This document shows positions 54,976-64,000 of a stretch of DNA of 64,000 nt, in pieces; position 1 is the stretch's first letter, and each line of letters starts with the position of its first letter. The position numbers were made by a program, and so were the translations under genes. Source of the DNA: Magnaporthiopsis rhizophila (taxonomy: Eukaryota; Ascomycota; Sordariomycetes; Magnaporthales; Magnaporthaceae); NCBI GenBank assembly GCA_003049465.1, contig PYSS01000044.1:124001-188000 (forward strand), written 5' to 3'. Under the pieces are notes generated by a model. The model was not told where the DNA came from. It saw only the letters and a program-made list of their open reading frames with translations, and did no database searches.

Positions 54976-56460
54976 CTAGTCCTCCAAAATCGCAATACAC
55001 ATGGCCTGCAGAAACGTCATCGGCGTCGAGGCGTCGCATCCGCACCAGATGCCGCCGCTGTCGAGCGGGCCTACCCACTGGCTGCGCAGGTGCATCCAGT
55101 TGGGTCCGTCAACCACCCTGAAGTTGAAGCCGCTGATGCTCGTCAGGACGGCCAGCGGGGTACGCTTGGTCGCCTCATAGCCATGTGGCCCGCTGAACCT
55201 GGGTGTCCAGAAGTACTGGACGCCCGTCTCCTCTCTGAAGCTGCCGTCGGGAGTCCGGGCACCCACGTCCAGCTTCTCGGCCTTCACCTTGACGCCGTCG
55301 TGCTTCTTGTCCCACACGCACCACCCCCAGATGCTGTTGCAGCGTCTGGAGTTGCTGTAGGACTCGACCTTCAGGTCGAAGCCGTCCTCGGTGAGGTTGT
55401 CTACGCTGTACTGCAGGCAGGCGCGTCGGCTTTCAGGGAAACTCGCGTCGTTGTCTTCGTTGGACATGTTGACGCACCACACGGCCGGCTCGGCGGGGAT
55501 CTCGGAGTAGGGCGTTTGGAAGTTGACGTAGAAGGTGGACGACGTGTTGAACCTTGTTTTTTTCCTTCTCCCCCAAAAATTCGTGGTAGCCCGTGTTGAA
55601 GTTCACTCCGTTCTTGGGGAGCGCGAGCCACGAGTGGGTTAGCTGATGCACGGCCTTGGGCACCTCCACGCAGATGCTGAGACGATCTTTCGTGGCCGTG
55701 GGGGACCAGTCTTTGTACGTGCTGTTGGACTTCCAGATCCACCCCAGCGGCAGCGGCAGCTCGTGGCGGCCGCGAACCTCGCTCGGGGCGCAGATGACCG
55801 TGGGCACATCCAGATATCTCTTGCCGAAGCACGCCGAACCCTCGTTCCACCCCTCCTTGAAGGCGTTGTTGATGACGATCTCCCCCGAACAGCTGGGGGC
55901 GCGGTTGAAGCGCTCGTCCGAAGGACCGTCCGCTTCTAGAGGCGTCGGGCCCCAGACGAAGCCGAGGCGGTACACGTGGCCGTCCCTACCCGGCCCGTAG
56001 TCGTTGCTGCGGCCAAAGAAGCCCATGAAGGTCCCCTTGCTCAGGGGGCAGTCTGCTCGCTGGATTCCGATGTCATTGAAGTCTTCGCCTCCCTCACAGC
56101 CGCGGTCGAAGCGAGCCTCGGCCGCTAGGCTGCGCCCGTGGTTGGTCAACAGCGTCACACCCAGGACGGTGCGATAATTCTCCTCGCCGACGGCCGTCTT
56201 GGCGGTCCCGGACGTGATGCGCTCGCCTGGCGCAAAGGACCCGAGCACGTAGCGATTGCCGATGCGGCATGGCTGGCGGCGACGTCGGTTAGCGCCGTTG
56301 CTCTTTTTTCTTCTTCTTCGCCGGGACTTGGGGCGTACCAAAAAATAGGGGGTAAAATAGGGGAAAAAAGAAAGAGAAGTAGGAAAACAACATAGTGACT
56401 TACATTTCCGTTTTTCACCTTTACGCCATTCGTATACTCCACCTCGACCGACACGACCCT
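54976..56460 (-). pseudogene. Jacalin-like plus H-type-lectin-like C-terminal part of the MACPF-like gene
   Basis: Continues the frame of the MACPF-like ORF just beyond its TGA (56463-56461). Segment 56460-56404, an intron 56403-56273 (GTAAGT...CGCCAG), then 56272 onward. A jacalin-like beta-prism is suggested by EVEYTNGVKVKNGN, RYVLGSFAPGERITSG and KGTFMGFFGRSNDYG...YRLGFVWG. Two following regions resemble H-type lectin domains (one ending in HSWLALP; one with VDNLTEDGFDLKVESY). Between them the frame changes by one base near the T7 run at 55557-55563 (A7 on the coding strand). So this part is cut off by a stop and then by a frameshift. Stop at 54976-54978. Lectin calls are by pattern and need a profile search. 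Confidence 0.55.
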
Positions 56461-59007
56461 TCAGTAGGTGACGTGCACGACAACCCTCCCGACCCGAAAG
56501 TCCTCCCTGAGAAAGTCGAGGTTGTTGAAGAGCTTGCCTTTGTCGCTGCTTCCTGCCGGCGGCATGACTTTGAAGTGGCGGCTGATGTTCTGGTCGCGCG
56601 CGACGCACCTCTCAAACGCCTCTTCCTCCTCCTGATCAAAGCCGACTTTGCTGTCGTCTGCGTACAGCTCCGTCGTCGCGCCGAGGCCGGCTTCAGACTT
56701 GCCCTGCTCGCCCCGTGGCTGCAGCTGCGGCTGCGGCCCGATCCTCTGTCCCGTCAACGCGACGTCGTTGGGCTCGAGCCCGTCCACGTGCTTGACCGCC
56801 GGCAGTCGCGTCTCGAACGAGGCCGGTGCCTGGAAGGGCTCCTTGTGGTTCTCGTCGGTTGGCCGCGCCGGGTCCTGCTCGATGTTATCCACCTCGTTGA
56901 TGATGTGCACCATCTGGTGCCGGATCGCTCTGCGCGCGTCTTCGAGGCCGTCGATTGTGGCCGCGAACTTGCCCCCGTCTTCGACGGCGTCGGAGTTCGG
57001 AGAGGTGGATTCTGTTGCGGCTTCGGACTGCTCGGACGCCGCAGTCCCCGCCGGATCGGTGGCCTCGGCGGCGGCGTCACCAGGATTTCCGGGAGCTTTT
57101 GTGTCCCACGGCTGGATCTCCATCGTCTTGGTGCGCACCGCAAAGATCTGTTCCGTCAGCTGCTCCATCGGCTTGATGTGGCCGCCGCCGCACCAGCTGA
57201 CCTGGATGGTCGTCTCGGTGTTGGTCGAGAGGTTCTCGTGCGCGATGCTAACATTGGCGTCGGCATCGATACTCGTTGGGCCCGTGGTCAGGGCGATCTT
57301 GGCCTCGGCCTGGATGTCCGTCTTCTTGGCCTTGTTGAGAATCTTCATGCTGACGAGCGCGTTGAACTCGCCGCCTTCGAGGAAGCCCGAGATGAAGCTG
57401 TCGCCGTAGACTTTGGCGAAGTCGTCGTCCTTCAGCTTTTTTATCGGGTTGTAGTCGAGCGCGTCCTTGAAGTTGATCGTCTGGTTGACCACTTTGACCG
57501 AGATGTAGTAGTTGAGGTCGGCCTCTTTAAACTTGTCGCTGTCGATGAAGGACCCCCGCCCGCTGCCGCCGATCTTGCCCGTTTTGATGGACGTGGAGCC
57601 CGAGATGCACATATCGTCCGTGATGTCGCTCAGCCGGTCGATGAAGCGGCTCGTGTACGTGACCGCCTGGCTCGGCCCGCGGGGAGCGGAGGGGTCGAAC
57701 TCGTACTCCTGGGTGTTGACGCCGATGCCGTTGAAGGCTTGCGGCGCGTGGATCTGGTTGGTCTGCGCAATCTTTTTCATTTCGTCCAGTGGAATCGCAC
57801 CCTTGTTTTTGCTCGCGGCTTCCAGGATGGCCTGTTCTGTAGCCTCTCGACGTCTCCTGGCAATGTCGCGCCGCTCCTTGCGGATCTCGCGCTGTTCCTG
57901 GCGGTCCTCCTCGCGACGCCTCATTTGCTCCGCGCGCTCCTCCGTCTCAAGCCCCTGCTTGTGCTTCAAATCGGCCAGGATCCTTTCCTGCGTCCCCTTC
58001 CGCCTCATCTCTTTCACCTCTGGGCTCTTTGTCCCGATTTGCCCCAGAAGATAGCCCTCGAGGTTTTGCAGCTCCTGTGCCGTCAGGTTGGCAACCATCT
58101 TCTTCAACCTTGGCTGCTTTCTCGCCCACTTGATGAGCTCCCGAAGCCCAGCGGCGGCATTCCTTTCCATCCCTGGCATGGAAGATCCCTGACTGGGCGC
58201 GGTCCCAGATGCTGTGCGTCGTCGCGGCGGCTTGTCTTCTTTGTCAGAGGAAGAATTCTGGAGTTTGCCAGGGGTAGTGTCATGATCGCCATTGCCTCCA
58301 TCGTGAGATTCCGGGCTGCCCCGGCAGCATGCTCGACTGCTTCCCATTGCTCTCCAGAATGATGGCTTTCGGCCAAGGATGGCGAATGTTTTCGCGCTGT
58401 GCTGGAGACGTCCTGGGTGGAACGTTTGGCGATGGGCTCCTGCGTCTCCGCTGCAGCAATTTTGACACTAGCTGGCGTGACCGACTTTCCACTGGACCCA
58501 AAAAGGGTATCTCCCTCTGCCTCGTCCTCCTCCTCGGCCATGCAAGCCTCCTCTCCTTGCGCAGGCTCGGTCTCCTCCTGCGCAGGTTCGATCTCTTCTT
58601 GCACAGGCTCGATACTCTCGGGCTCGATACCTTCAGGCTCCGAGTCGACGACTTCACCCGCGAGAGGATCGAGCTTGCCTTCCGCAATGACCCCCGGTTG
58701 GCGCGTCCAAGCGGATGGTTTCGATTGCGACTCGGCGAGGATCCGCATCGTGGTTTCCGTCATTAAGGAGGATATTCTCAGCTCTGTCCGGGTTCACTAT
58801 CACGGCGTCGTCCACGCAGATCTGCTGCGTATACGAGTTGAACCTGTCACGATGATGTTGCAAGGGATGGCGGATTGTTAGCCGAAGGCACATTCGCCCG
58901 TATGGGTCGTAATATTAAGGGGAGGAGTCTGCAAAACATTCACAAGAGCGTGCTCACCCTTGCCCAAGCCGCATGGCATTGGTGTACGGCACTAAAAGGA
59001 GTCCCAT
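56461..59007 (-). pseudogene. MACPF-like (pore-forming-type fold) gene, disrupted
   Basis: Exon 1 59007-58958 begins at an ATG and joins (GTGAGC...GACAG) to sequence at 58850 that continues the fungal MACPF-like N-terminus (MRLGQGFNS, QQICVDDAV). About 90 nt later the frame must change, because the acidic E-P-rich linker is open only in a neighbouring frame from 58763. The first frame resumes for a 628-codon ORF 58347-56461. That ORF has a basic coiled coil (about 57.8-58.0 kb) and a core with YGDSF at 57408-57394 followed by I-S-G-F-x-E-G-G-E-F, comparable to the YGTH...GG signature of MACPF proteins. It ends at an in-frame TGA inside what looks like a jacalin-like domain. Some breaks could be sequencing errors. 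No function is claimed beyond the fold. Confidence 0.55.
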
Positions 59008-59036
59008 GATTGCGGATCGTTGGGAGGCGTTGGCGA

Positions 59037-59215
59037 AAATAAAGAAGGAAAGAGAAAAGAGATAGGAAGGGAAACAAGAGAAAAAAACAAGAAAGCAAAG
59101 GGGAGAAAAAATAGGAACAGAAATTGGGGTAAAAAAAGAATAGGGAGGGGGAAAGAGAAATAGGAAAAAAAGGTAAAGAAATGGGAAGGGGAAGAGGAGA
59201 AGAACTAGGAAATGG
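59037..59215 (+). repeat. Polypurine tract of about 180 nt
   Basis: Almost only A and G on the plus strand, with short variants of GGGGTAAAA, GGAAAAAA and AAGAGGAG, just upstream of the MACPF-like start at 59007. The intron at about 56340-56395 has similar purine-rich sequence on the plus strand. Confidence 0.75.
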
Positions 59216-59777
59216 GAATGTGTTTTGGGATCCTGCGCAGCCCTGTAGGGACTGGCCAGAAACGACAGCCCGACAGCAAAGTCTGTGTGCGGGTGCGAGA
59301 ATTGCTTGCTTGGTAATCTTGGCAAAGATATGTTTTACTTGTATTTTCAGATGGAGTTGGCCTCGACGCCAAACGAGGAATGCGGGAGGGCAAGACTGGC
59401 TTGATATTGTAGCTAGGCTTCCTTGACGTGCCCGGCGAAGATCGAGCTTCCGCCCCGGGGAGTTTGAGAACCTCTTGGGTCGAGGTTCTTGCTAGAGAGG
59501 TCTGGGACTTTCTGGATAGCTGTCATTGCGATAGCGCCGAGGGCCAGACTCGCCTACGGGCGCGACAATGGCCTAAAAACGCGATGCATGCGCGAAGGAC
59601 AAAGAAGGTTTGACTCCGTCTTCGACATATCCTTTCTGGCTGACGCTAGGCCTAGGGGTAAGTGGTTATCACGAGCTTTTGTTTGGAGATATCAGAAGAC
59701 CTTCCGCTGCCGCTGGCAGCAAGTAGGTGGTTTGTAAGACATGGAACCGTGGAATTCGCCTACCTAGCTTGCCAGCC
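59216..59777. other. Divergent region between the two MACPF-like genes
   Basis: About 560 nt; it should contain the promoters and perhaps an unrecognised first exon of the plus-strand gene. Confidence 0.4.
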
Positions 59778-60907
59778 ATGTCAGCAAAATCGCGTCTCGC
59801 CGTCGCTGGTGCCCTCGCCGCAGCACAAGACGCCGCTCGATATCCCAGACTTTGCAGACCGGGCCGCGGTCGGGAGGTGGGAGGTGCAGAATCTGGCCCA
59901 AGACAAGCTCTCAATCACGCTGCCATGGGGTCATGCCAGGAGGATCGGGCTGGGAACGTGCCTGCACTCCTCGCGCCTGGACACGGAAAACTCTTGGGAG
60001 GAAAAACAAGGCCCCTTTCTCGCTGTCGACTCCTGCCGCCCTGGCAACATCGTGTTGAGGCGTGATTTGGGCCCTGTGGCGAGCTTCCAGTCCACCGAGA
60101 CGTCTTCTGGGTCCAACGCCCACGATCATCTATCCGTGGGCTTCGGCGTCGGAGTTGGTCTGCCCTTTGTGGCTCGCGTCTCCGTCAAAGGGGAGTACGA
60201 CCAAGATGTGATGAAAAACCAGGCCGTGAGTGCTGCAAAGAGTGAGTGATGTCAGTTTCACGCCGAGCAGTCAAACTCACGATGGCGACCGTCTACAGTC
60301 CAACAAGGCATCCATGCGAGCAACACTGCGCATGGGCACGGTGGAGCTCTCTCGCCCGCCCCGTTTGACAAACGAAACCATCACGGCCATCAAACGTGGC
60401 GGCATCGCAGCGATGGAAGAGCAGTACGGAGACTACTACGTCGCCGCGTACCGGCTGGGTGGCGATTCGGCAATGCTCACCAGCAGTTCGTCGCATAAGG
60501 AGGCGCAGAAGGAGGTCTACGGCGTCACCATCAAGACCGAGGCGCTTTTTTGGGAGCAGTCGGTGCACACGGAGATGCAGTTCGAGACGTTCTCTTCCGG
60601 GTCCGCCTTGACCCTCCACGGCTACGACACCCTCGACAGCAAGGCGTGGGAGCAGCGGGCCCAGGGTGCTGGGCAAGCCGCCGCAGACCTGTATAGGACC
60701 AGCCAACATGTAGGAGTCCGGACTCAGTTCCTGGGGGCCAGGCTGGACAGGGTTTTGAAGGAGATGGGTCTTAAGGACGGCGACATGCTAAGTCTAGAGC
60801 AGTGCGACGAGTTGACCAGGCGCGGGGTTGTGGTGGAGCTAGTCCTGTGTCCGGTGAGGACGCTAAGGGAGGTCTTGGAGTACATGCTCGAGGACAAGAT
60901 CAAGTGA
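59778..60907 (+). pseudogene. Second MACPF-like gene, 5' end unresolved
   Basis: Conserved frame begins about 59820 (PLDIPDFADRAAVGRW) and runs to 60225, then an intron (GTGAGT...CTACAG) and exon 60299-60907, ending at TGA 60905-60907. Blocks FLAVDSCRPGNIVL, GPVASFQSTETSSG, SVGFGVGVGLPFVA and, in exon 2, YGDYY at 60425-60439 followed by V-A-A-Y-R-L-G-G-D are those of a common fungal MACPF-like protein. About 335 codons are recognisable. The only nearby ATG (59778) is in a different frame from the conserved part, and the conserved frame has no ATG back to its upstream stop, so there is either a missing 5' exon or a one-base lesion near 59830. It is divergent from the larger MACPF-like gene, and both share the Y-G-D-x-[FY] and G-G-[ED] signature. 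Confidence 0.55.
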
Positions 60908-61403
60908 GGTCTGTAGTCCGTAGCCAGTAGTCTAGACTTGAGATCCACAGCCCCGGCACGGCCCGCTTGTTCCGCGGCCGTGTCGGAAATGATCCGCGTA
61001 TCAGACCGGCGAGGCCCTGCTCGCCACCCGGGGCCGCACTAAATCTGACTTTGTAATCGTATTCCGGTCATCGTTGGGCGGGGTTTATTTCACATATAGA
61101 CCAGGATGCGCGCCATCATCGTCACTTTAAAGCCATCCCATGCACAAGAGTACAAGATCCAGGCTAACGACGCGTCATTCTGCTAGCAATCACATAATCA
61201 AGTTCCGAAACCAGGATGGAAATGGGAAGTTCCGCGAAGCCCACTTGCACCGACGCGGCTGGTGAAAACGACGATTATGCCTTTCGGCTTTTGACATATT
61301 AAGCAGTGGGAAAAGAGCCTTTCCGCCACAAACTCGGCTCGTCACCTCCTCGCTCATCCCCTGTCAGCCCTTGATAGCGTATGCTGCTATCCCATCGTCG
61401 ACA
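60908..61403. other. Intergenic region
   Basis: About 500 nt, no gene recognised. Confidence 0.45.
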
Positions 61404-61979
61404 ATGTCATCCCCTACTACGAAAAGCCCGCCTATCACCGGCGGGGATCTCAAGGCCAAGCTACATCGCGGCGAGAAGATCAAGCCGGCCGAGTTCTCTC
61501 AGTACTACCAGACAATCTTGAGGCTGCTGGCCAAGAGCTACTACACGCACCAGTTCAAGTTCCGGGACCAGTATCACGTCGCCATCAAGGAGTGGGCCGA
61601 CTACCTGGGCACGTGCCGGTCCCTCTTCGATCCGGACACCATGGCAGACTGCGACGAGCTCTGCTGCTTCCTGTTCCTCAACGCCATGCAGAGCGGGCTC
61701 GCCACCGACGCCAAGCTGCAGAGGGACGAGCGGTTCCGCAGGGTCTCGGACGCTTTCTGCCGCGGGGTCCCGATCGGCTTCGGGTGCCCGTCGGGCCGCT
61801 ACACCCGCCTCAACTACCTCGAGGACGTGCCGCTCAGGTACGGCACGTGGCACATCTACCGGATGCCGTCAAACCTCGGCGGCTTCGGGCGCGCGGACGA
61901 GGACGGCAAGAGCCCCGCATTCCCGTCACATCCCGAGTATCTCCGCGAGATCCAGAACATGCAGGAGATATACCTGTAG
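61404..61979 (+). CDS. Hypothetical protein, 191 residues
   Basis: Intronless ORF from ATG 61404 (ACAATGTC context). The product is mostly alpha-helical in appearance, with Tyr-rich helices (EFSQYYQTILRLLAKSYY), a Cys pair in DCDELCCFLFLNAMQSG, and a GFGCPSGRYTRLNYLEDV segment. No signal peptide or transmembrane helix. Not recognised. It follows the plus-strand MACPF-like gene by 0.5 kb and may be transcribed separately. Confidence 0.6.
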   Translation: MSSPTTKSPPITGGDLKAKLHRGEKIKPAEFSQYYQTILRLLAKSYYTHQFKFRDQYHVAIKEWADYLGTCRSLFDPDTMADCDELCCFLFLNAMQSGLATDAKLQRDERFRRVSDAFCRGVPIGFGCPSGRYTRLNYLEDVPLRYGTWHIYRMPSNLGGFGRADEDGKSPAFPSHPEYLREIQNMQEIYL

Positions 61980-62925
61980 CAACTGGCGCGTGGCCTCGAC
62001 AGTGATACAATTGCGAATGACGGACTCGATGCTGGCGAGGAGGACCTAGTGGTCAAGCTGAAGATCCGAGCGGCGTGAGCACGCGGGGGTGGTCAGGTCC
62101 TTGCACGGCAAAGTAGGTAGAGGTATTCTTGTACAAGGCAGCATCTGGCTTCCAGGCTATTCCGAGCATCGCCACTTTGCTCGGCCGTGAATTATGCTTC
62201 GCACGCACGATCAACAGTGTTTTATTGCAGTGCCCTTTTGAACTGTCGAAGAGGCTTTACACCATCACACCGTATTTGCCCAATCTCCCCCTGAACTAGA
62301 AGGTGAGCTTCACACGCCGCGGTCCACCTTGAGGTGCTCGGTCGGGCCAACCTTTTCGATGACTGTTTTTCTCAAGGGAGGCAAATCGTCAAACGCGGAC
62401 CGTGCTTGTAAAAGAAAAAAAAAGGGGGAAGAGGCAAAGGAGGGTGGGAGCGCTTTGGCTGGCAAAGTGGCAGTCACGATAAACTGGCTCGCCTGCGAAA
62501 TAGCCGATGGGCTCGCTTCTCTTGCTTTTGCCAGTGTCTGCCGTGAACGAAACCGGACATCTTTTGGAACAAAATGGTGAGCATTAGGTGGCCAAACGAT
62601 GACCGCAGCTGGAGGTTGGATTGTGATAGAACCTACCTCTCGTAGCTTTATAACCTCGACGTTCCCAGCCCAGTACTTCTTTTTCGAAGTTCCGTCCCAG
62701 CAGTTTGCATCGGCCGGCTGGGGACGGTCCCAGAAAATGCCACATGCGCCGACCTTTTGTGCACAACGACTTTACTTTGACCGAGCTCCTGGCTTGGAAA
62801 CCCGTCATCCATCCCGCTTGCAACAACCTCCCGAGCCTCGCCGGCAGAACCATATGCCTGTCGTAAGCTTGGTCATTTCCAAACCCAATCTCCTTGCCTA
62901 CGGCACCTGTGGACCGAAGCTGACC
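61980..62925. other. Intergenic region
   Basis: About 950 nt; short frames only. It may hold the missing 5' exons of the following fragment. Confidence 0.4.
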
Positions 62926-63327
62926 TAACCCTCGGGTGCCCACAAGCCCCCTGGATCCGACTCTTGGGACGTTATAGTCACCGCCAGGTGGCCTGACCTC
63001 TGGACGCGACCGTCCGGGGCCTGGGTGAGCGCGCCGACCGTTGGCACCGACGCCTCCAGCCACACGACGCCTGTGTTTGCCACTTGGATAGGAACCTCCA
63101 CTGCCACGGCCGACACTGCGGCCGCGAGCTCCTATGCCCCTTACATCGAGCACTGTCCTGTGACCTGGGATGACATCGAGAACGGGTTCGAGTGGGACAT
63201 GATCGATGACGACTGCCAGAGCCTCCTGGAGCCTTACTGCGCCCCCACCCCGACACCGGGCCGGCAACCACTGCCCAGCACGGCGTTTCCGAAGTGCTGC
63301 ATGCCGAGCTACGTGATGGGCTGGTAA
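62926..63327 (+). pseudogene. Cys-rich 3' exon or gene remnant, possibly LysM-like
   Basis: A frame without ATG, open from a TAA at about 62923 to the TAA/TGG end at 63327. The first half is S/T/A-rich; the second has six Cys or so, including HCPVTWDD, F-E-W-D-M-I-D-D-D-C-Q-S-L-L-E-P-Y-C and FPKCCMPSY. The F-x-x-W-x-x-I-x-x-D-C-x-x-L-x-x-x-Y-x-C spacing recalls LysM domains of secreted fungal proteins. With no start or signal peptide it is either a terminal exon or a relic. Confidence 0.28.
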
Positions 63328-63497
63328 CAATAGAATGCCAAGCTGTGCAGAAGGGTAGTCGCCGGGCTAGGGTGAGAGATGGAGAGGGCGATGGGAGTTT
63401 CGTATATTCCAACCACGTAAAATAATTGTCTTCTCAGAATCCCAATTTCCCTTATTGCATCAGGCCACCCTGGCGGTGCGAGTCTCCGCTGGCGTCT

Positions 63498-63994
63498 TTA
63501 ACCGAGATGGCACATGTCGTCGAACAGCCCGTAGAGGTCGTGCGCCTCCCAGAGGGAGCAGCCCCCAAGGAACATGCCCCACCACTGATGCATGAGGTCT
63601 ATCACGATCTTGTTGCTCCAGACACATCTGCCATGGGAGTCAACCCACCGGAGCTTCACGTGCCTACCCCTGATGGCATCCGCGTCCAACACATAGATGA
63701 CGGTGCGGGCTTCATTGCTAGCAGTTTCCAGCAGCGAAGGAGTCGTCAGCCGCGGATCCACGCCCCAAGTTTCCTCGGATCCTGATTCCGACCCCTCCCA
63801 AGAAAGAAGTTGTAATCCTCCACAACTGAGCCTTGGATCCCATCGTACAGGTCGGGGATGCGTAGGAGGATCTGGCGCGTCATGTCCTGGACGCTTGCGC
63901 CGTCCAGATGGCCATAGAGCTCGGCGTTGTCCAGGCCCGCGTTGCCGCTGTCGAGGAGGCGGCCCAGTTCCTCGATGTCCGCCTCGGCGGCCAT
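63498..63994 (-). CDS. Partial hypothetical protein at the window edge
   Basis: Two overlapping minus-strand frames that appear to belong together: an upstream part at 63994-63790 (acidic helices, EELGRLLDSGNAGLDNAELY and ILLRIPDLYDGIQG) and a downstream part to 63498 (SLLETASNEARTVIYVLDAD and MHQWWGMFLGGCSLWEAHDL). A short intron around 63780-63820 (GTTGTG...ATCAG) could join them, but this is unsure. The gene probably begins beyond the window. Not recognised. Confidence 0.35.
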
Positions 63995-64000
63995 CTGGTT

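Noticed and set aside
56395..58362. A 655-codon plus-strand open frame
   Set aside because: It is antisense to the MACPF-like ORF, has no motif, and is rich in Arg/Leu/Val strings typical of the complement of a GC-rich gene.
62584..63330. A 248-codon minus-strand frame
   Set aside because: Composition is that of a shadow frame over the Cys-r ich exon; no recognisable domain.
1..64000. CRISPR arrays, bacterial operons, riboswitches
   Set aside because: The genes have spliceosomal introns and fungal families; no regularly spaced direct repeats were seen.

Overview
The window is nuclear DNA of a filamentous ascomycete, most likely a Sordariomycete. Genes carry short GT...AG introns (about 50-130 nt) with CTAAC/CTGAC branch points. 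Intergenic regions are long, some start codons are preceded by pyrimidine-rich leaders and TATA boxes, and the protein families (Zn2Cys6 regulator, DUF1996, SAT5-type membrane protein, eqolisin, fungal MACPF-like proteins) are typical of Pezizomycotina. Exon joins below were worked out by hand from splice signals, frame and family conservation.

Layout. 0-8.2 kb: 5' part of a GH35 beta-galactosidase (-), a secreted alpha/beta-hydrolase (+), a secreted Asn/Gly-rich protein (+) and a secreted tyrosinase (+). 8.6-35.3 kb: a dense catabolic-type cluster with a Zn2Cys6 regulator, an arylamine N-acetyl(malonyl)transferase, a MOSC/phthalate-dioxygenase-reductase fusion, a dienelactone hydrolase, a 3-hydroxyacyl-CoA dehydrogenase, a CaiB/BaiF CoA-transferase, a salicylate-hydroxylase-like FAD monooxygenase, an amidase, a malonyl-CoA-synthetase-like ligase, a type-B carboxylesterase, an HSL-type esterase and a secreted intradiol dioxygenase. 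From 14.4 to 30.1 kb strands alternate strictly, giving four divergent promoters. 32.4-43 kb: decayed genes (aldo/keto reductase, MFS transporter, at least one P450), an intact pseudokinase-like gene and an assembly gap. Two members of an unrecognised family lie on either side of the MFS and P450 relics. 46.9-54 kb: a secreted DUF1996 protein, a secreted eqolisin-fold protein lacking the catalytic Glu, and a SAT5-type membrane protein with a polyglutamine tail. 55-61 kb: two divergent MACPF-like genes, one with jacalin-like and H-type-lectin-like regions; the larger is clearly broken and the smaller lacks a resolvable start. 61-64 kb: a small hypothetical protein, a Cys-rich 3' exon and a partial gene at the edge.

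How it may work. The central cluster looks like an aromatic-amine or benzoxazolinone-type detoxification and degradation island. The ligase would make malonyl-CoA and the transferase could put the malonyl group on an aromatic amine, as known for Fusarium FDB2/NAT1. The amidase and esterases could open or trim substrates. Monooxygenase, ring-cleaving dioxygenase, dienelactone hydrolase, dehydrogenase and CoA-transferase would process ring-derived acids. No metallo-beta-lactamase-type lactonase/lactamase was seen here. The substrate is inference; the gene content is read from the sequence.
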